Assembly (NCBI RefSeq): GCF_029023865.1
Contig: NZ_CP118969.1
Span: 1,240,001-1,304,000, forward strand
DNA: 64,000 bases
Reading direction: 5' to 3'
Origin: Lactococcus lactis
GTDB lineage: Bacteria > Bacillota > Bacilli > Lactobacillales > Streptococcaceae
Shown here: piece after piece, positions 48,343-57,708 of the stretch
How positions within the stretch are numbered: position 1 is the stretch's first letter
How the letters are laid out: every line of letters starts with the position of its first letter
Translations under genes and position numbers: made by a program
The notes under the pieces: model-generated
Told to the model about the DNA's origin: nothing
Seen by the model: only the letters and a program-made list of their open reading frames with translations
Database searches by the model: none

Positions 48343-49420
48343 TTAGAATATTAACAATCTGCAAGGAAGTTGTTCCGTCACCATAAGGATTCTTACTTCC
48401 TGACATCCTTTCATATTTAGTCTTGTCTGTCAGTAAAGTCCGAGTCTCATTAACAATATTTTCTTTTGAAGTCCCCACAAGTTTTAAAGTACCAGCCAGT
48501 ACACCCTCGGGTCTTTCAGTTGTATCACGTAAAACAAGCACTGGAATCCCTAAGAAAGCCGCTTCTTCTTGAATTCCACCAGAGTCAGTTAAAATCAACT
48601 CGGCATGACGCATCACATTATGAAAGTTAATTGTATCCAGCGGGTCAATGATTTTAATATTACTATGTTCCAGTAATTTTTGCGCTTTTTCACGAATGAT
48701 TGGATTCATATGAATTGGATAAATGATTTTATGTGTTTCTTTAAATTCATCAGCGATCTCTGCAATTCCATCAAAAATTTCTTCTAAATCACTCAAATTT
48801 TCACGACGGTGAGCCGTCACTAAAATCATTTTCTTATCAGCTTGCCATGATAAAGCTTCATTTGTATAATCATCCTTTAAAGTATACTGAAACATATCTA
48901 TAGCACTGTTTCCAACTACAAAAACCTGTTTTTTGGGCTTACCTTCTTTTAAAAGATTTTCTTTCGTCATTTCCGTTGGTGTAAAATGATAATCAGCCAT
49001 TAAACCAACAATTTGACGATTCATTTCTTCAGGAAATGGTGAAAATTTATTGTAAGTTCGCAAGCCTGCTTCAATATGTGCCAACTTTATCTGATTAAAA
49101 TAAGCAACCAAACTTCCAGCCAAAGTAGCTGCAGTATCACCATGAACTAAGATGACATCTGGTTGTTCCTTTTTAATAATTGGGTCAAGACCGCTAATTG
49201 ATCCTGCCACAATTTCTGATAAACCAGAATATTTTTCCATGATTTTTAAATCGTAATCAACTTCCACAGAAAATTCATCTAAAAGTTCATTGAGCATTTC
49301 TTTGTGCTGCCCTGTGTTAACCAGAACAATTGGATTGCCTTGCCTTTTCGCCTCTTGGATTACTGGATAAACTTTAATAAATTCTGGCCTAGTCCCAAAT
49401 ATAAAGAGTAACTTTTTCAT
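48332..49420 (-). CDS. mnaA: UDP-N-acetylglucosamine 2-epimerase (non-hydrolysing)
   Basis: 362 residues, WecB/MnaA type. Motifs: FGTRPEFIKVYPV near the N-terminus, VHGDTAATLAGS, HIEAGLRTYNKFSPFPEEMNRQ with the catalytic His/Glu/Arg, VTAHRREN, and LTDSGGIQEEA near the C-terminus. Makes UDP-ManNAc. First gene of a two-gene operon with a polymerising glycosyltransferase. Confidence 0.93.
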   Translation of the reverse strand: MKKLLFIFGTRPEFIKVYPVIQEAKRQGNPIVLVNTGQHKEMLNELLDEFSVEVDYDLKIMEKYSGLSEIVAGSISGLDPIIKKEQPDVILVHGDTAATLAGSLVAYFNQIKLAHIEAGLRTYNKFSPFPEEMNRQIVGLMADYHFTPTEMTKENLLKEGKPKKQVFVVGNSAIDMFQYTLKDDYTNEALSWQADKKMILVTAHRRENLSDLEEIFDGIAEIADEFKETHKIIYPIHMNPIIREKAQKLLEHSNIKIIDPLDTINFHNVMRHAELILTDSGGIQEEAAFLGIPVLVLRDTTERPEGVLAGTLKLVGTSKENIVNETRTLLTDKTKYERMSGSKNPYGDGTTSLQIVNILNEK

Positions 49421-49937
49421 CTCTACCTCACCATCTATTTTTATAAATATACTTTTTGCTTCATCTAAAATTATTCCTGTTGTAGTTTATTACCTACTTC
49501 ACTTCTATTCTAATAGATATTGGTTTCAAGAGCAAATATATTGCATGGAATAAGATTAAATTTGGAATTTATTAGCCTATTAATCTATTAATAAAATACA
49601 TAAATCAATTAATTTTGTAATTATTAGCTGACAATTATTGATTAAATCTGACAAAATAGATTTTCATTAGCACTTTATTCATCTTTTGTAGACAGTCATT
49701 GTCAAAAAAAAAAAAAAGAGAAATTCTCTTTCTTTAAAATATATTCAATTGAAATTTTGTGAATTTTGATTTATTTTTAAGTCTGAAAAGACAAGATATT
49801 CTTTAATCTCTAAACAATTATTGAAATTAACAGTAAGCTCTTCACATTAAAGATACACAAATCATTATCATTTATAATAAAAATATTATAAAATAAGATT
49901 ATAATTATAAATTGTAGTTTTACTTTTTAATTTTTGA
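49421..49937. other. AT-rich divergent intergenic stretch
   Basis: About 500 bp, no ORF. An A-run followed by AAAGAGAA-ATTCTCTTT near 49715-49737 is terminator-like without an obvious gene. The rest holds promoters for the divergent mnaA and the InlB-like gene, not resolved. Confidence 0.45.
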
Positions 49938-49958
49938 ATGATGAGAAAGGAGTCTCCT

Positions 49959-50636
49959 ATGAATCCAAACAAGCAATCAACAACTTTTAACTATTATTTT
50001 AACATCACTGATAAAATGAAAAACTTTATTAAAAATAGTGGCACTAGTCCATCTGTCAAGTTTGAAAATAGACAAGATTATCAGCCTATTTTTGATAATA
50101 AGCGACAAGTCGGATTGACAATTAGTTCAAACGTTAGTCAAACAGAACATGAAATTGCTGATTTTTCGCTCACTCTGCCTGGTTACCACTTTGAAGGTTG
50201 GAAAATTGTTCGCGATAGTCATTATGTGATCCCGCATAATATCTACCGCGAGCAAGCTGCACTCTATGCTGGTGCAAATTCTGCCTTACACAAAACAGGA
50301 ATAAGCCCCGATTTCCTTTGGACTGCAGGTGATTACCTTCAAAATGTTGGTAAAGAATATGATTTATATGCCCAGTGGACACCTTTAGAATACGAAATTC
50401 GCTATTCTTCTCGTACAATAAACAAGGTCGAACTCTCTTGGACCCACCCCTCAGATGTACGAACAGTTGAAAAAAATTTCATTCCCTATCTAAAACCCGA
50501 GTTGCGTGGCTACGAGTTTGCCGGTTGGACAAGTATCGTCGATTCAACTGAACAAACAATTTTTGAACCATATACGATTATTCCTGCTGGTATTGGGCCA
50601 GTTAAACTTATTGCTCTATTTGAAGAAGTATTTTGA
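49959..50636 (+). CDS. Protein with two InlB B-like repeats and no signal peptide
   Basis: 225 residues from the ATG at 49959 (AAAGGAG, 6 nt spacing; the frame extends seven codons upstream). Two copies of the Flg_new/InlB B-repeat pattern: GYHFEGWKI...YDLYAQW (about 75-145) and GYEFAGWTS...VKLIALF (about 185-220). Such repeats are normally in secreted or wall-anchored proteins, but there is no signal sequence, transmembrane segment or LPxTG motif. Monocistronic. Function unknown. Confidence 0.75.
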   Translation: MNPNKQSTTFNYYFNITDKMKNFIKNSGTSPSVKFENRQDYQPIFDNKRQVGLTISSNVSQTEHEIADFSLTLPGYHFEGWKIVRDSHYVIPHNIYREQAALYAGANSALHKTGISPDFLWTAGDYLQNVGKEYDLYAQWTPLEYEIRYSSRTINKVELSWTHPSDVRTVEKNFIPYLKPELRGYEFAGWTSIVDSTEQTIFEPYTIIPAGIGPVKLIALFEEVF

Positions 50637-50665
50637 AAATTTGAGACTCATAGATAGCAAAAAAA

Positions 50666-50700
50666 AATACTACCAAGAAAAGACTTGGTAGTATTTTTAA
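50666..50700. terminator. Bidirectional terminator between the InlB-like gene and rplL
   Basis: AAATACTACCAA-gaaaagac-TTGGTAGTATTT with A and T runs on either side, between convergent genes. Confidence 0.9.
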
Positions 50701-50748
50701 TAGAAAATCGATAATATTCAATTTTCTTTTTAAACAAGAATAAAATTC

Positions 50749-51117
50749 TTATTTAAGTGTGATTGAAGCACCAGCTGCTTCAAGTTTTTCTTTAACTTCG
50801 TTAGCTTCTGATTCAGAAAGACCTTCTTTGATCATTGTTGGTGCACCATCAACGAGTTCTTTAGCTTCTTTAAGTCCAAGACCAGTGATTCCACGTACTT
50901 CTTTGATTACTGCAACTTTTTTGTCGCCAGCTGATGTCAATTCAACGTCGAATGAATCTTTAGCTGCTGCTGCTGCATCACCAGCACCTGCTGCTGCTGC
51001 AACTGGAGCTGCTGCTGTTACGTCAAATTTTTCTTCGATTGCTTTTACAAGTTCAGAAAGTTCAAGGATTGTTGCGTTTTCAAGTTCAGCAACGATGTTT
51101 TCAATGTTCAATGCCAT
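50749..51117 (-). CDS. rplL: 50S ribosomal protein L7/L12
   Basis: 122 residues: N-terminal dimerisation helix ([20 protein letters not shown]), Ala-rich hinge ([19 protein letters not shown]), and C-terminal factor-binding domain [23 protein letters not shown]. Binds L10 in the ribosomal stalk. 69 bp after rplJ. Confidence 0.97.
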   Translation of the reverse strand: MALNIENIVAELENATILELSELVKAIEEKFDVTAAAPVAAAAGAGDAAAAAKDSFDVELTSAGDKKVAVIKEVRGITGLGLKEAKELVDGAPTMIKEGLSESEANEVKEKLEAAGASITLK

Positions 51118-51186
51118 TTTAATATTCTCCTATTAATTTTTTAGTTTGTTGCGTAAATCCGCCGATATAAGTAATGTTGCTTATAA

Positions 51187-51702
51187 TTAAGCAGCTGATT
51201 CTTCTTTTTCTGCAACAGCTTTGACTGCAAGAGCCACGTTGCGGACAGGTGCTTGAAGCACTGAAAGAAGCATAGAAAGAAGTCCATCGCGGCTTGGAAG
51301 AGACGCAATAGCTTGGATTTCTTCTTTAGAAGAAACTTTACCTTCGATAACACCAGCTTTGATTTCAAGATTTTCAGCATCTTTTGCAAAGTCAGCCAAA
51401 ACTTTTGCTGGTGCTACAACATCTTCGTTAGAAAATGCTACTGCTGATGGGCCAGAGAATGCTTCTGACAAACCTTCAAGACCAGCTTTTTCAGCTGCAC
51501 GACGCAAAACTGAGTTTTTAACGACTTTGAATTCAACGCCTGCTTCACGAAGTTGTTTACGAAGTTGAGTATCTTGATCAACTGACAAACCACGTGAATC
51601 TGCAACAACGATAGATGCTGCTTCAGTCATTTTTTGTGCGTAAACATCAACCAATTCTGCTTTCTTAGCAATTGTTGCTTCATTTACTTTGTAATCGCTC
51701 AT
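51187..51702 (-). CDS. rplJ: 50S ribosomal protein L10
   Basis: 171 residues. Globular N-terminal domain with [38 protein letters not shown] (rRNA binding) and C-terminal L7/L12-binding helix. Its mRNA leader carries the autoregulatory L10 element, so L10 and L7/L12 are co-regulated. Confidence 0.96.
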   Translation of the reverse strand: MSDYKVNEATIAKKAELVDVYAQKMTEAASIVVADSRGLSVDQDTQLRKQLREAGVEFKVVKNSVLRRAAEKAGLEGLSEAFSGPSAVAFSNEDVVAPAKVLADFAKDAENLEIKAGVIEGKVSSKEEIQAIASLPSRDGLLSMLLSVLQAPVRNVALAVKAVAEKEESAA

Positions 51703-51719
51703 TTTTTTACCTCCATTTT

Positions 51720-51855
51720 ATTTTGGTTGTAGAAATAAAAAATCTCTACACACAAAAGACATAGAGAGTTCAATTATCATTTTGATATTTGTCCTCGGTA
51801 GGAAGTTTATGACTTTCGTCCCCTACTGTCTTCGGTCAGTTCTTTTAGAACCATA
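51720..51855 (-). promoter_or_regulatory. L10 leader (autoregulatory mRNA element)
   Basis: Minus strand contains GAACTGACCGAAGACAGTAG and GACGAAAGTCATAAACTTCC, resembling the L10-L12 binding leader of Firmicutes. It is followed by hairpin TCTCTA...TAGAGA and T6 (about 51752-51775), a likely attenuator before rplJ. Confidence 0.8.
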
Positions 51856-51859
51856 AATA

Positions 51860-51888
51860 AGTATATCAAAGTTTTTCTGAAATTGCAA
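51860..51888 (-). promoter_or_regulatory. rplJ-rplL promoter
   Basis: TTGCAA (51888-51883), 17-nt spacer, extended -10 TGATATACT (-10 at 51865-51860). Confidence 0.8.
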
Positions 51889-51923
51889 GACTAAACTTAT
51901 TCTTTTTTCTTTTTTATTTTAGT

Positions 51924-52112
51924 TCATGCAATGTTCTTTTGGTTTTTTGAAAGATGAAAAAATTTGACATTAACAATCTTTTTTTCCTTTTTTATTTTCT
52001 CTTTGCTATCATTTTCTATCAATTTCTGTGAAAGCCATAAAACTAATTCATAAGCAATTGCAAAAATTGATCCAATTCCCAGTATTGGTAAAATTTCTCT
52101 TATCCAATTCAT
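51924..52112 (-). CDS. Small membrane protein downstream of hdiR
   Basis: 62 residues. One hydrophobic helix (about 9-29, ILPILGIGSIFAIAYELVLW), then a highly basic tail (KEKIKKEKKIVNVKFFHLSK). Ribosome site GAGGG. Starts 15 bp after the hdiR stop on the same strand, so it is probably co-transcribed and SOS-induced. No function recognised; small SOS-linked membrane peptides can be toxins or division inhibitors, but that is only analogy. Confidence 0.6.
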   Translation of the reverse strand: MNWIREILPILGIGSIFAIAYELVLWLSQKLIENDSKEKIKKEKKIVNVKFFHLSKNQKNIA

Positions 52113-52127
52113 TTTTAAGCCCTCATT

Positions 52128-52886
52128 TTAATCTATAATCTGTGATTCTTCAATTTCTTCAAAATTATCAACTACTGGTCCAATAATTCGGAAATTATCT
52201 TCCTGTCCTAGATAAAAATCCTTGTATTGTGGATCTGGATTGAGTGAATGAATTCTAAATTGTCCATCTTCTTCTTCAAATACTTGTTTGATATACAAAC
52301 GTTCTTCGCCCAAATCTCCTTCAGCAATGGCGTAAATATCCCCACTCCGACCAAAACCAGTGTGTAAGAATGTTGCAATAGAAAAATTAGGGAATTCAGG
52401 TTCCATCGATTCCCCTTTTACTCTGGCTGCACCATCATATCGACCAAGAGTTTCAGATGTGTAAGCTTTGTAGTGGCCACCTGTATTGCTTTGAGATTGA
52501 CCAAAACCTGCCGATAATTCTTCATCTTCAACAATGGCATAATCTAAAGAAGAACGTCTGTAGGTTTTCAAATTAATAAGCTCTGTTTTATTTTGTTCAA
52601 TGAGAAAATCCGTAAAATTAATAACTGATTCTTGTTGTTCTCCTGTCAGTGAACGATAATTATCGATTAATTGTTTTTCTGCATTATTATCAGTTTCTTT
52701 GATTAATTCTTGAATAGGTAAATCATAGATATCTGCTAGTTTTTCTAGTATTTCTAACGTTGGGTTGGTTGATTTTTGTTCCCAAAGTACATAAGCATTT
52801 TGCTTCATTCCTAGCTTTTCTGCTAATTGACTCTGTGTCAATTTTGCATTTTTTCTTAATTTTTTTAAGTTCTGACCAAAATTCAT
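52128..52886 (-). CDS. hdiR: HdiR-type self-cleaving SOS/heat repressor
   Basis: 252 residues. N-terminal Xre helix-turn-helix (LTQSQLAEKLGMKQNAYVLWEQKSTNP, about 17-43) and C-terminal LexA/S24 protease fold. Cleavage site Ala-Gly in EELSAGFGQ; catalytic Ser in VKGESMEP and Lys in LYIKQVF. In L. lactis, HdiR is cleaved with RecA after DNA damage and further degraded by Clp; recognition here rests on this architecture. It has its own palindromic site and a small membrane-protein gene behind it. Confidence 0.88.
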   Translation of the reverse strand: MNFGQNLKKLRKNAKLTQSQLAEKLGMKQNAYVLWEQKSTNPTLEILEKLADIYDLPIQELIKETDNNAEKQLIDNYRSLTGEQQESVINFTDFLIEQNKTELINLKTYRRSSLDYAIVEDEELSAGFGQSQSNTGGHYKAYTSETLGRYDGAARVKGESMEPEFPNFSIATFLHTGFGRSGDIYAIAEGDLGEERLYIKQVFEEEDGQFRIHSLNPDPQYKDFYLGQEDNFRIIGPVVDNFEEIEESQIID

Positions 52887-52924
52887 AAACTCTCCCTTCC
52901 CGATTCTTTATTAATCTTTCTTAT

Positions 52925-52979
52925 ATTATATCGCTTATTTTATTTTTTGTCAATATTTTTTATCAGAAAAACTGATAAA
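52925..52979 (-). promoter_or_regulatory. hdiR promoter and palindromic operator
   Basis: TTGACA (52953-52948), 17-nt spacer, TATAAT (52930-52925). The perfect inverted repeat TTTATCAG-AAAAA-CTGATAAA (52959-52979) sits directly upstream of the -35 and is the likely HdiR operator. Confidence 0.75.
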
Positions 52980-52982
52980 CGA

Positions 52983-53008
52983 AAAACCGCTGCTATCAGT
53001 GGTTTTTC
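52983..53008 (-). terminator. Terminator of the ABC exporter operon
   Basis: AAAAACCACTG...CAGCGGTTTTTC overlaps the stop of the downstream ABC gene and touches the hdiR operator. Confidence 0.7.
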
Positions 53009-54833
53009 ATAGTTCTTTTTGTAAAGTTTGAATTCGATACATATCTGCATAATAACCATTAAGCTCTAAAAGTTGGTCATGATTTCCTCGCTCAATAATT
53101 TCTCCCTTGTTCAAGACTAAAATTTGGTCAGCATCTTTAATCGTTGATAAACGGTGAGCAATTGCCATTGTCGTTCGATTTTGTCGCATATTTGTCAGAC
53201 CTTCTTGAATAAGCGCTTCAGTTTCAGTATCAATATTGGCTGTTGCTTCATCTAATAAGAGAATTTTCGGATTACGCACAATCGTTCGAGCAAAGTTAAT
53301 TAATTGACGTTCACCGGCCGAGAAGGCAGCTCCACCTTCAATTACTTTGGTTTCGTAACCATTTTCCAAATCCTTGATGAATTTGTCAGCTTGAACAAAT
53401 CGAGCCGCTTTTTTGGCTGCTTGGTCAGTAATCTGTGGATTCATCATTTTGATATTGTCAGTAACTGACGCAACAAACATAAAGGAATCTTGCAATACTA
53501 AACCAATTTTTTTCCGAAGTTCTTCTTTTGAATAACTTCTAATGTCCTGATCATCAATCAAAACTTGACCTTCTGTGAATTCATAGAAGCGCATGAAAAC
53601 ATTAATAATACTCGATTTTCCTGAACCTGTATGACCTACAAAAGCAAGCGTTTCTCCAGGATTCACAATGAATGAGATATTTTTCAAAACTTGATGTTCT
53701 CCGTCATATGAAAAACTGACATTGCGAAATTCAATTTTTCCTTCTTGAATGATTGGAAAATTGTTGACAGATTTTCTGTCATTAAATTTTTCATCAACAT
53801 TTTTACTGACAGAAGTTGAAATTCCTTGTTGTGGCGCAAATTCTTTTTCTTCCATGATTGTCTTGATACGACTAGAGGCTACCAATCCATTTGAAAAGTT
53901 TGATAAAGAATCCATCAATCCTGAAATAGGATTAAAGTAAATTTGTACATTACTGATGAAAGCATAAATTAAACCAGCCTCAACCACTGCATGTAGACTT
54001 CGATTAGAATACATCAACAAGACAACAACAATTGAGATGGCCATCAAAAAATTAACCAAAGGGCTCAACAAAATTCCATTAATCTGAATCACTCGTTTTC
54101 GATAACCATAATATTCATCATTTGTTTTTTCAAATTCATTTCCTAGTCTGCTCTCTTGACGAAATTGTTGAATAATTCTCATCCCAGAAATGTATTCATT
54201 TAATTTCGTATTCAATTCTGAACGCTTAGCAAGCATGGCTTGATAAACTTTTGTACTCACTTTTTGATAAATCAATACTGCCAAAATCAATAGGGGAAGA
54301 ATCAACAACATCACAAGCGCAATTTGGTGGTCAATAATAAACAAAGCAATGAAGGCAATGATAATAGAAAGCAAACTTGTTAATGCATTAAACAAAGTCT
54401 GCCAGAAATCAAATAAATCGGTGTCATTTGTGATTCTGGTGATTAACCAACCCGTCGGTTTTTTGTCAAAATATCGCATGCCTAGCTGATGAATTTTTCG
54501 ATAAACTTTCTTACGAATGTATTGATTAACAAAAATCGAACCATTTTGCAGATAATTCCATTTGAAAAAGAAAGCAATTGAATTGATTATTGCTAAAATC
54601 AAATAAAGACCTGCAAAATAGAAAATAATCTGGTCAGTCGCTTTCATAGGTGTCAAATAAGAATCCATAAAAACGGACAAAACAAAAGGCATAAGTGAAG
54701 CCAGACCAGTTGTAATTACACTAAAAACAAAAGCCCAAACGAAATACTTTTTGAAAGGTAATAAGAATTTGAAAATAAATTTAAAAACTTGCCAACTTTC
54801 TCTGACAGACATTTTGTCAGTAGATTTCTCCAT
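53007..54833 (-). CDS. ABC exporter half-transporter B (consensus ATPase site)
   Basis: 608 residues: six membrane helices (about 25-320) and an NBD. Walker A GHTGSGKSS, signature FSAGERQLINFAR, Walker B LLLDEATANIDTE with the catalytic Glu, H-loop AHRLST. Pairs with the upstream gene, which overlaps it by 17 bp. Multidrug/lipid exporter family (YheI/YheH, BmrCD-like); substrates unknown. Sizes differ from LmrCD, so it is a different pair. Confidence 0.9.
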   Translation of the reverse strand: MEKSTDKMSVRESWQVFKFIFKFLLPFKKYFVWAFVFSVITTGLASLMPFVLSVFMDSYLTPMKATDQIIFYFAGLYLILAIINSIAFFFKWNYLQNGSIFVNQYIRKKVYRKIHQLGMRYFDKKPTGWLITRITNDTDLFDFWQTLFNALTSLLSIIIAFIALFIIDHQIALVMLLILPLLILAVLIYQKVSTKVYQAMLAKRSELNTKLNEYISGMRIIQQFRQESRLGNEFEKTNDEYYGYRKRVIQINGILLSPLVNFLMAISIVVVLLMYSNRSLHAVVEAGLIYAFISNVQIYFNPISGLMDSLSNFSNGLVASSRIKTIMEEKEFAPQQGISTSVSKNVDEKFNDRKSVNNFPIIQEGKIEFRNVSFSYDGEHQVLKNISFIVNPGETLAFVGHTGSGKSSIINVFMRFYEFTEGQVLIDDQDIRSYSKEELRKKIGLVLQDSFMFVASVTDNIKMMNPQITDQAAKKAARFVQADKFIKDLENGYETKVIEGGAAFSAGERQLINFARTIVRNPKILLLDEATANIDTETEALIQEGLTNMRQNRTTMAIAHRLSTIKDADQILVLNKGEIIERGNHDQLLELNGYYADMYRIQTLQKEL

Positions 54834-56634
54834 TTTCTTCTCCTTCCCGATTTACTGACGAACCTGTCAGTAAATTCTCATCTTCATCATTCGCTGTCAA
54901 ATGACTTTCAATCTGTTGCATTTGCCACATTTGAGCATACCAACCTCCAGATTTAATCAAATCTTCATGCAAACCACGCTCAATCACTTTTCCTTCATCT
55001 AGTACGAGAATTTCATTAGCTTCCATTACTGATGACAATCTGTGACTGACAACTAACGTTGAACTTTCATGACGTAAGGCCTTCAAATTTGACAAAATTA
55101 ACTGTTCAGTCTTGGCATCAACAGCTGACAGCGCATCATCTAAAATCAATAATTTAGGCTGAATAAGTAGCGCCCTCGCAATAGATAACCTTTGCTTTTG
55201 TCCACCAGAAAGTGAAACGCCACGCTCGCCAACCAAAGTATCATAACCTTCAGGAAAAGCAATAATATCATCATGAATTCCAGCTGTTTTAGCTGCAATT
55301 TCAACTTCTTCTTGACTCGCTGACATCTTAGCAAAGCGAATATTATCTCTGACAGACATCGAAAATAGAAAATGTTCTTGCGGAACATAACCAATCGCTG
55401 GCAAATATTCATCTAATTGATAATCCATAATATCATGGTCAGCAAAAGTAATATGTCCTTTGTAATGGTCAAACTCTCTCATTAAAAGTTTAATAATCGT
55501 TGATTTTCCTGCACCTGTTCGTCCGACCAAACCTAAAACATGACCTTCTTTTAAATTAAATTGAACTTTCTCCAAATTGCGCCCTTCATTCTCATTTGGA
55601 TAAGTAAAACTTTCAATATCAAAAAGGAGTTGACCTTCTTTTGGCATTTTCAAAGTACCTTCAGAAATTTTTGATTCCGCTTTTTGAGCTAATAATTTTT
55701 CTACTCGACTGTATGAAGCTCTTCCACGTTCAATAACATTAAAAAGAACACCAATAGCAAACATCGGCCAGACCAAATTTCCGATATAAGTCATAAAAGC
55801 AACTAACTGACCAATCGTTAAAACATGGTGAACAACATAGTAGCCCCCTAAAAGAATGGTTAACGTATAAGATAAACCAACAATTAAAGTGATTAAAGGA
55901 TCGTACATTGAGTCAATCCAATTGACCCTGATAAAGGCTTTATCAATATTATCTAACTTAACTTGGAAATCAGCCATATCTTGTTCTTCTTCACCAAAAG
56001 ATTTGATTGCTTTCATTCCTGTAATCGATTCTTGGACCTTATCATTCATTTCAGAGAAGGTTTCTTGGGCATGTTCAAAACTTACATGAATTTTATCCCC
56101 TAAAACTTTAGATACTAGCGCGAGTAAAGGCAAAGGAAGGACAGCAATAATCGTCAAACGCCAGTCGATAAATAAGAGCATAGCAATGATTGTCATCCCG
56201 CCCGTCATTAAAGAATCTGCCCAAGTCAAAACACCAAGTCCAGCAACACTCTGTATCGCTTGTAGGTCATTTGTCGCATGAGCCATCAAATCGCCAGTCC
56301 GATTTCTCTGATAAAAAAGGGTATCCATTCTTAAAAAATGCCTAAAAAGCCGACTACGGATTATTTTTTCCAGTTTAAAGGCTTCACCCCAAATATTTGT
56401 AGACCAAAGAAAACGAAAGCCATATTCAACGAGTGCAGTGATCAATAAAATACCAGAAAAACTCAAAATTAAGGGTAAAGTCAGGTTACGCTTAACAATA
56501 TGGTCAATAATTTTTCCGATAATTAAAGGCGGAATCAAGTGAGTTAACGAAACAATAAAAAGGGCTAATAGACCAACGCCATAACCTTTTCTCTCTGCCT
56601 TAAAAAACCACCATAAATCTTTAAAAATTTTCAT
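54817..56634 (-). CDS. ABC exporter half-transporter A (degenerate ATPase site)
   Basis: 605 residues, same layout. Walker A GRTGAGKSTI, signature LSGGQKQRLSIARA, but Walker B reads LLILDDALSAVDAKTE with Asp in place of the catalytic Glu, as expected for the non-catalytic partner of a heterodimeric exporter. H-loop SHRLSS intact. First gene of the pair; ATG at 56634 with GGAATAGACTGT. Confidence 0.9.
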   Translation of the reverse strand: MKIFKDLWWFFKAERKGYGVGLLALFIVSLTHLIPPLIIGKIIDHIVKRNLTLPLILSFSGILLITALVEYGFRFLWSTNIWGEAFKLEKIIRSRLFRHFLRMDTLFYQRNRTGDLMAHATNDLQAIQSVAGLGVLTWADSLMTGGMTIIAMLLFIDWRLTIIAVLPLPLLALVSKVLGDKIHVSFEHAQETFSEMNDKVQESITGMKAIKSFGEEEQDMADFQVKLDNIDKAFIRVNWIDSMYDPLITLIVGLSYTLTILLGGYYVVHHVLTIGQLVAFMTYIGNLVWPMFAIGVLFNVIERGRASYSRVEKLLAQKAESKISEGTLKMPKEGQLLFDIESFTYPNENEGRNLEKVQFNLKEGHVLGLVGRTGAGKSTIIKLLMREFDHYKGHITFADHDIMDYQLDEYLPAIGYVPQEHFLFSMSVRDNIRFAKMSASQEEVEIAAKTAGIHDDIIAFPEGYDTLVGERGVSLSGGQKQRLSIARALLIQPKLLILDDALSAVDAKTEQLILSNLKALRHESSTLVVSHRLSSVMEANEILVLDEGKVIERGLHEDLIKSGGWYAQMWQMQQIESHLTANDEDENLLTGSSVNREGEENGEIY

Positions 56635-56741
56635 ACAGTCTATTCCATTTTATTTTATAATATTCTAAATATTAGTATACCATAAAGAAAGCGTTTAAAA
56701 CAGACTATATGAATTGAGATTCCCACTTATTTACTATTTAA

Positions 56742-56782
56742 ATAAAAAAAGAAACTTCAAATCAATGAAATTTCTTTTTTTA
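56742..56782 (-). terminator. Terminator of ribU
   Basis: AAAAAAAGAAA...TTTCTTTTTTT next to the ribU stop. Confidence 0.7.
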
Positions 56783-57403
56783 TTAAGCATTATAAAATTT
56801 AACGACTTTGTTTTTCTTGAACACTGCAACAATCAATCCAAATACCAGAGCAAAGATGATGTACTGCAAAGCATTAAAAGGTAAAACTACTGTTAAAAGA
56901 TAAGTTGGATTCAAAGTAACTGATAGAGAACCCATATTAAAAAGATGAGTTGCTCCAACAAAAATCTTATCAACATCGAAGCCAGCAGCTAAACGATAGA
57001 GAGGGAGTGCGTAGAAAACATTCAATACCATCATCACAAGAACTGATGCGATGGCTGCTAAAACCACACCAACTGTATAGTTTTTGATTGAGAATTTTTT
57101 CTTTGTAAAGAACCAAACAATTGCCATGAAGATTCCCAAAGCAATGAAGTTCATCGGCACACCAATCCAAGTTGATGGCCCTTGATTAAATAGGAGATAC
57201 CATAAGATAGAGCGAATAAAGAGGATTATAAATCCATCACCCAATCCCAAAGTAAAGACTCCAATAAGTACTGGAATGATTGAGAGTTCAACTTTCATAA
57301 AATCAATTCCAGGCAATAGCGGAAACTGCAAAATCGGCAATAATAAGATTGTTGATAATGCAGCAAGCATGGCAATTAACACCATCCGACGTGTTTTAGA
57401 CAT
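56783..57403 (-). CDS. ribU: Riboflavin ECF transporter S component
   Basis: 206 residues from the ATG at 57403 (TTTGGAGG; the longer frame overlaps the riboswitch). Six membrane helices; N-terminal MSKTRRMVLIAMLAA has the Ala-containing motif that docks onto the ECF module. Binds riboflavin; FMN riboswitch upstream confirms the vitamin. Needs EcfA/A'/T encoded elsewhere. Confidence 0.95.
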   Translation of the reverse strand: MSKTRRMVLIAMLAALSTILLLPILQFPLLPGIDFMKVELSIIPVLIGVFTLGLGDGFIILFIRSILWYLLFNQGPSTWIGVPMNFIALGIFMAIVWFFTKKKFSIKNYTVGVVLAAIASVLVMMVLNVFYALPLYRLAAGFDVDKIFVGATHLFNMGSLSVTLNPTYLLTVVLPFNALQYIIFALVFGLIVAVFKKNKVVKFYNA

Positions 57404-57473
57404 AAAAAAACCTCCAAATATGAGAAAATAATTCTTCAAATTTCGAGGAAGTTGATAGACATTTTTGGTTTGG

Positions 57474-57508
57474 CTAAAAACAGTAATCCAACCGAAGTTG
57501 ATTACACT
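57474..57508 (-). terminator. FMN-riboswitch terminator
   Basis: GTAATCAAC-TTCG-GTTGGATTAC with a UUCG tetraloop, then TGTTTTT, located between the aptamer and ribU. It is the likely expression platform. Confidence 0.8.
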
Positions 57509-57520
57509 ACAAAAATTGTT

Positions 57521-57655
57521 CATCTTCTTCCATCCAGACTTTACTGTCGCTAGCATATTCTCACTGCTTCAATCGCCGTAGCGAATCGCGGAGTCATAAG
57601 GTCAAAGCCCTATTTACCGCCGGTCCCGAATTACACGGTGCCCTGAAGATGTTTT
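57521..57655 (-). promoter_or_regulatory. FMN riboswitch (RFN element)
   Basis: Minus strand CTTCAGGGCACCGTG...TTCGGGACCGGCGGTAAAT...GACTCCGCGATT...CTGGATGGAAGAAGATG contains all conserved RFN blocks. High FMN should terminate ribU transcription. Confidence 0.96.
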
Positions 57656-57708
57656 TATTATAGCACAAAAATAGTTTGCTTATCAAGAATAAGATTTGCT
57701 TAAGAAAT

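Noticed and set aside
53007-56634. LmrCD multidrug exporter
   Set aside because: Subunit lengths (605 and 608) do not fit LmrC/LmrD as remembered; called only as a heterodimeric ABC exporter.
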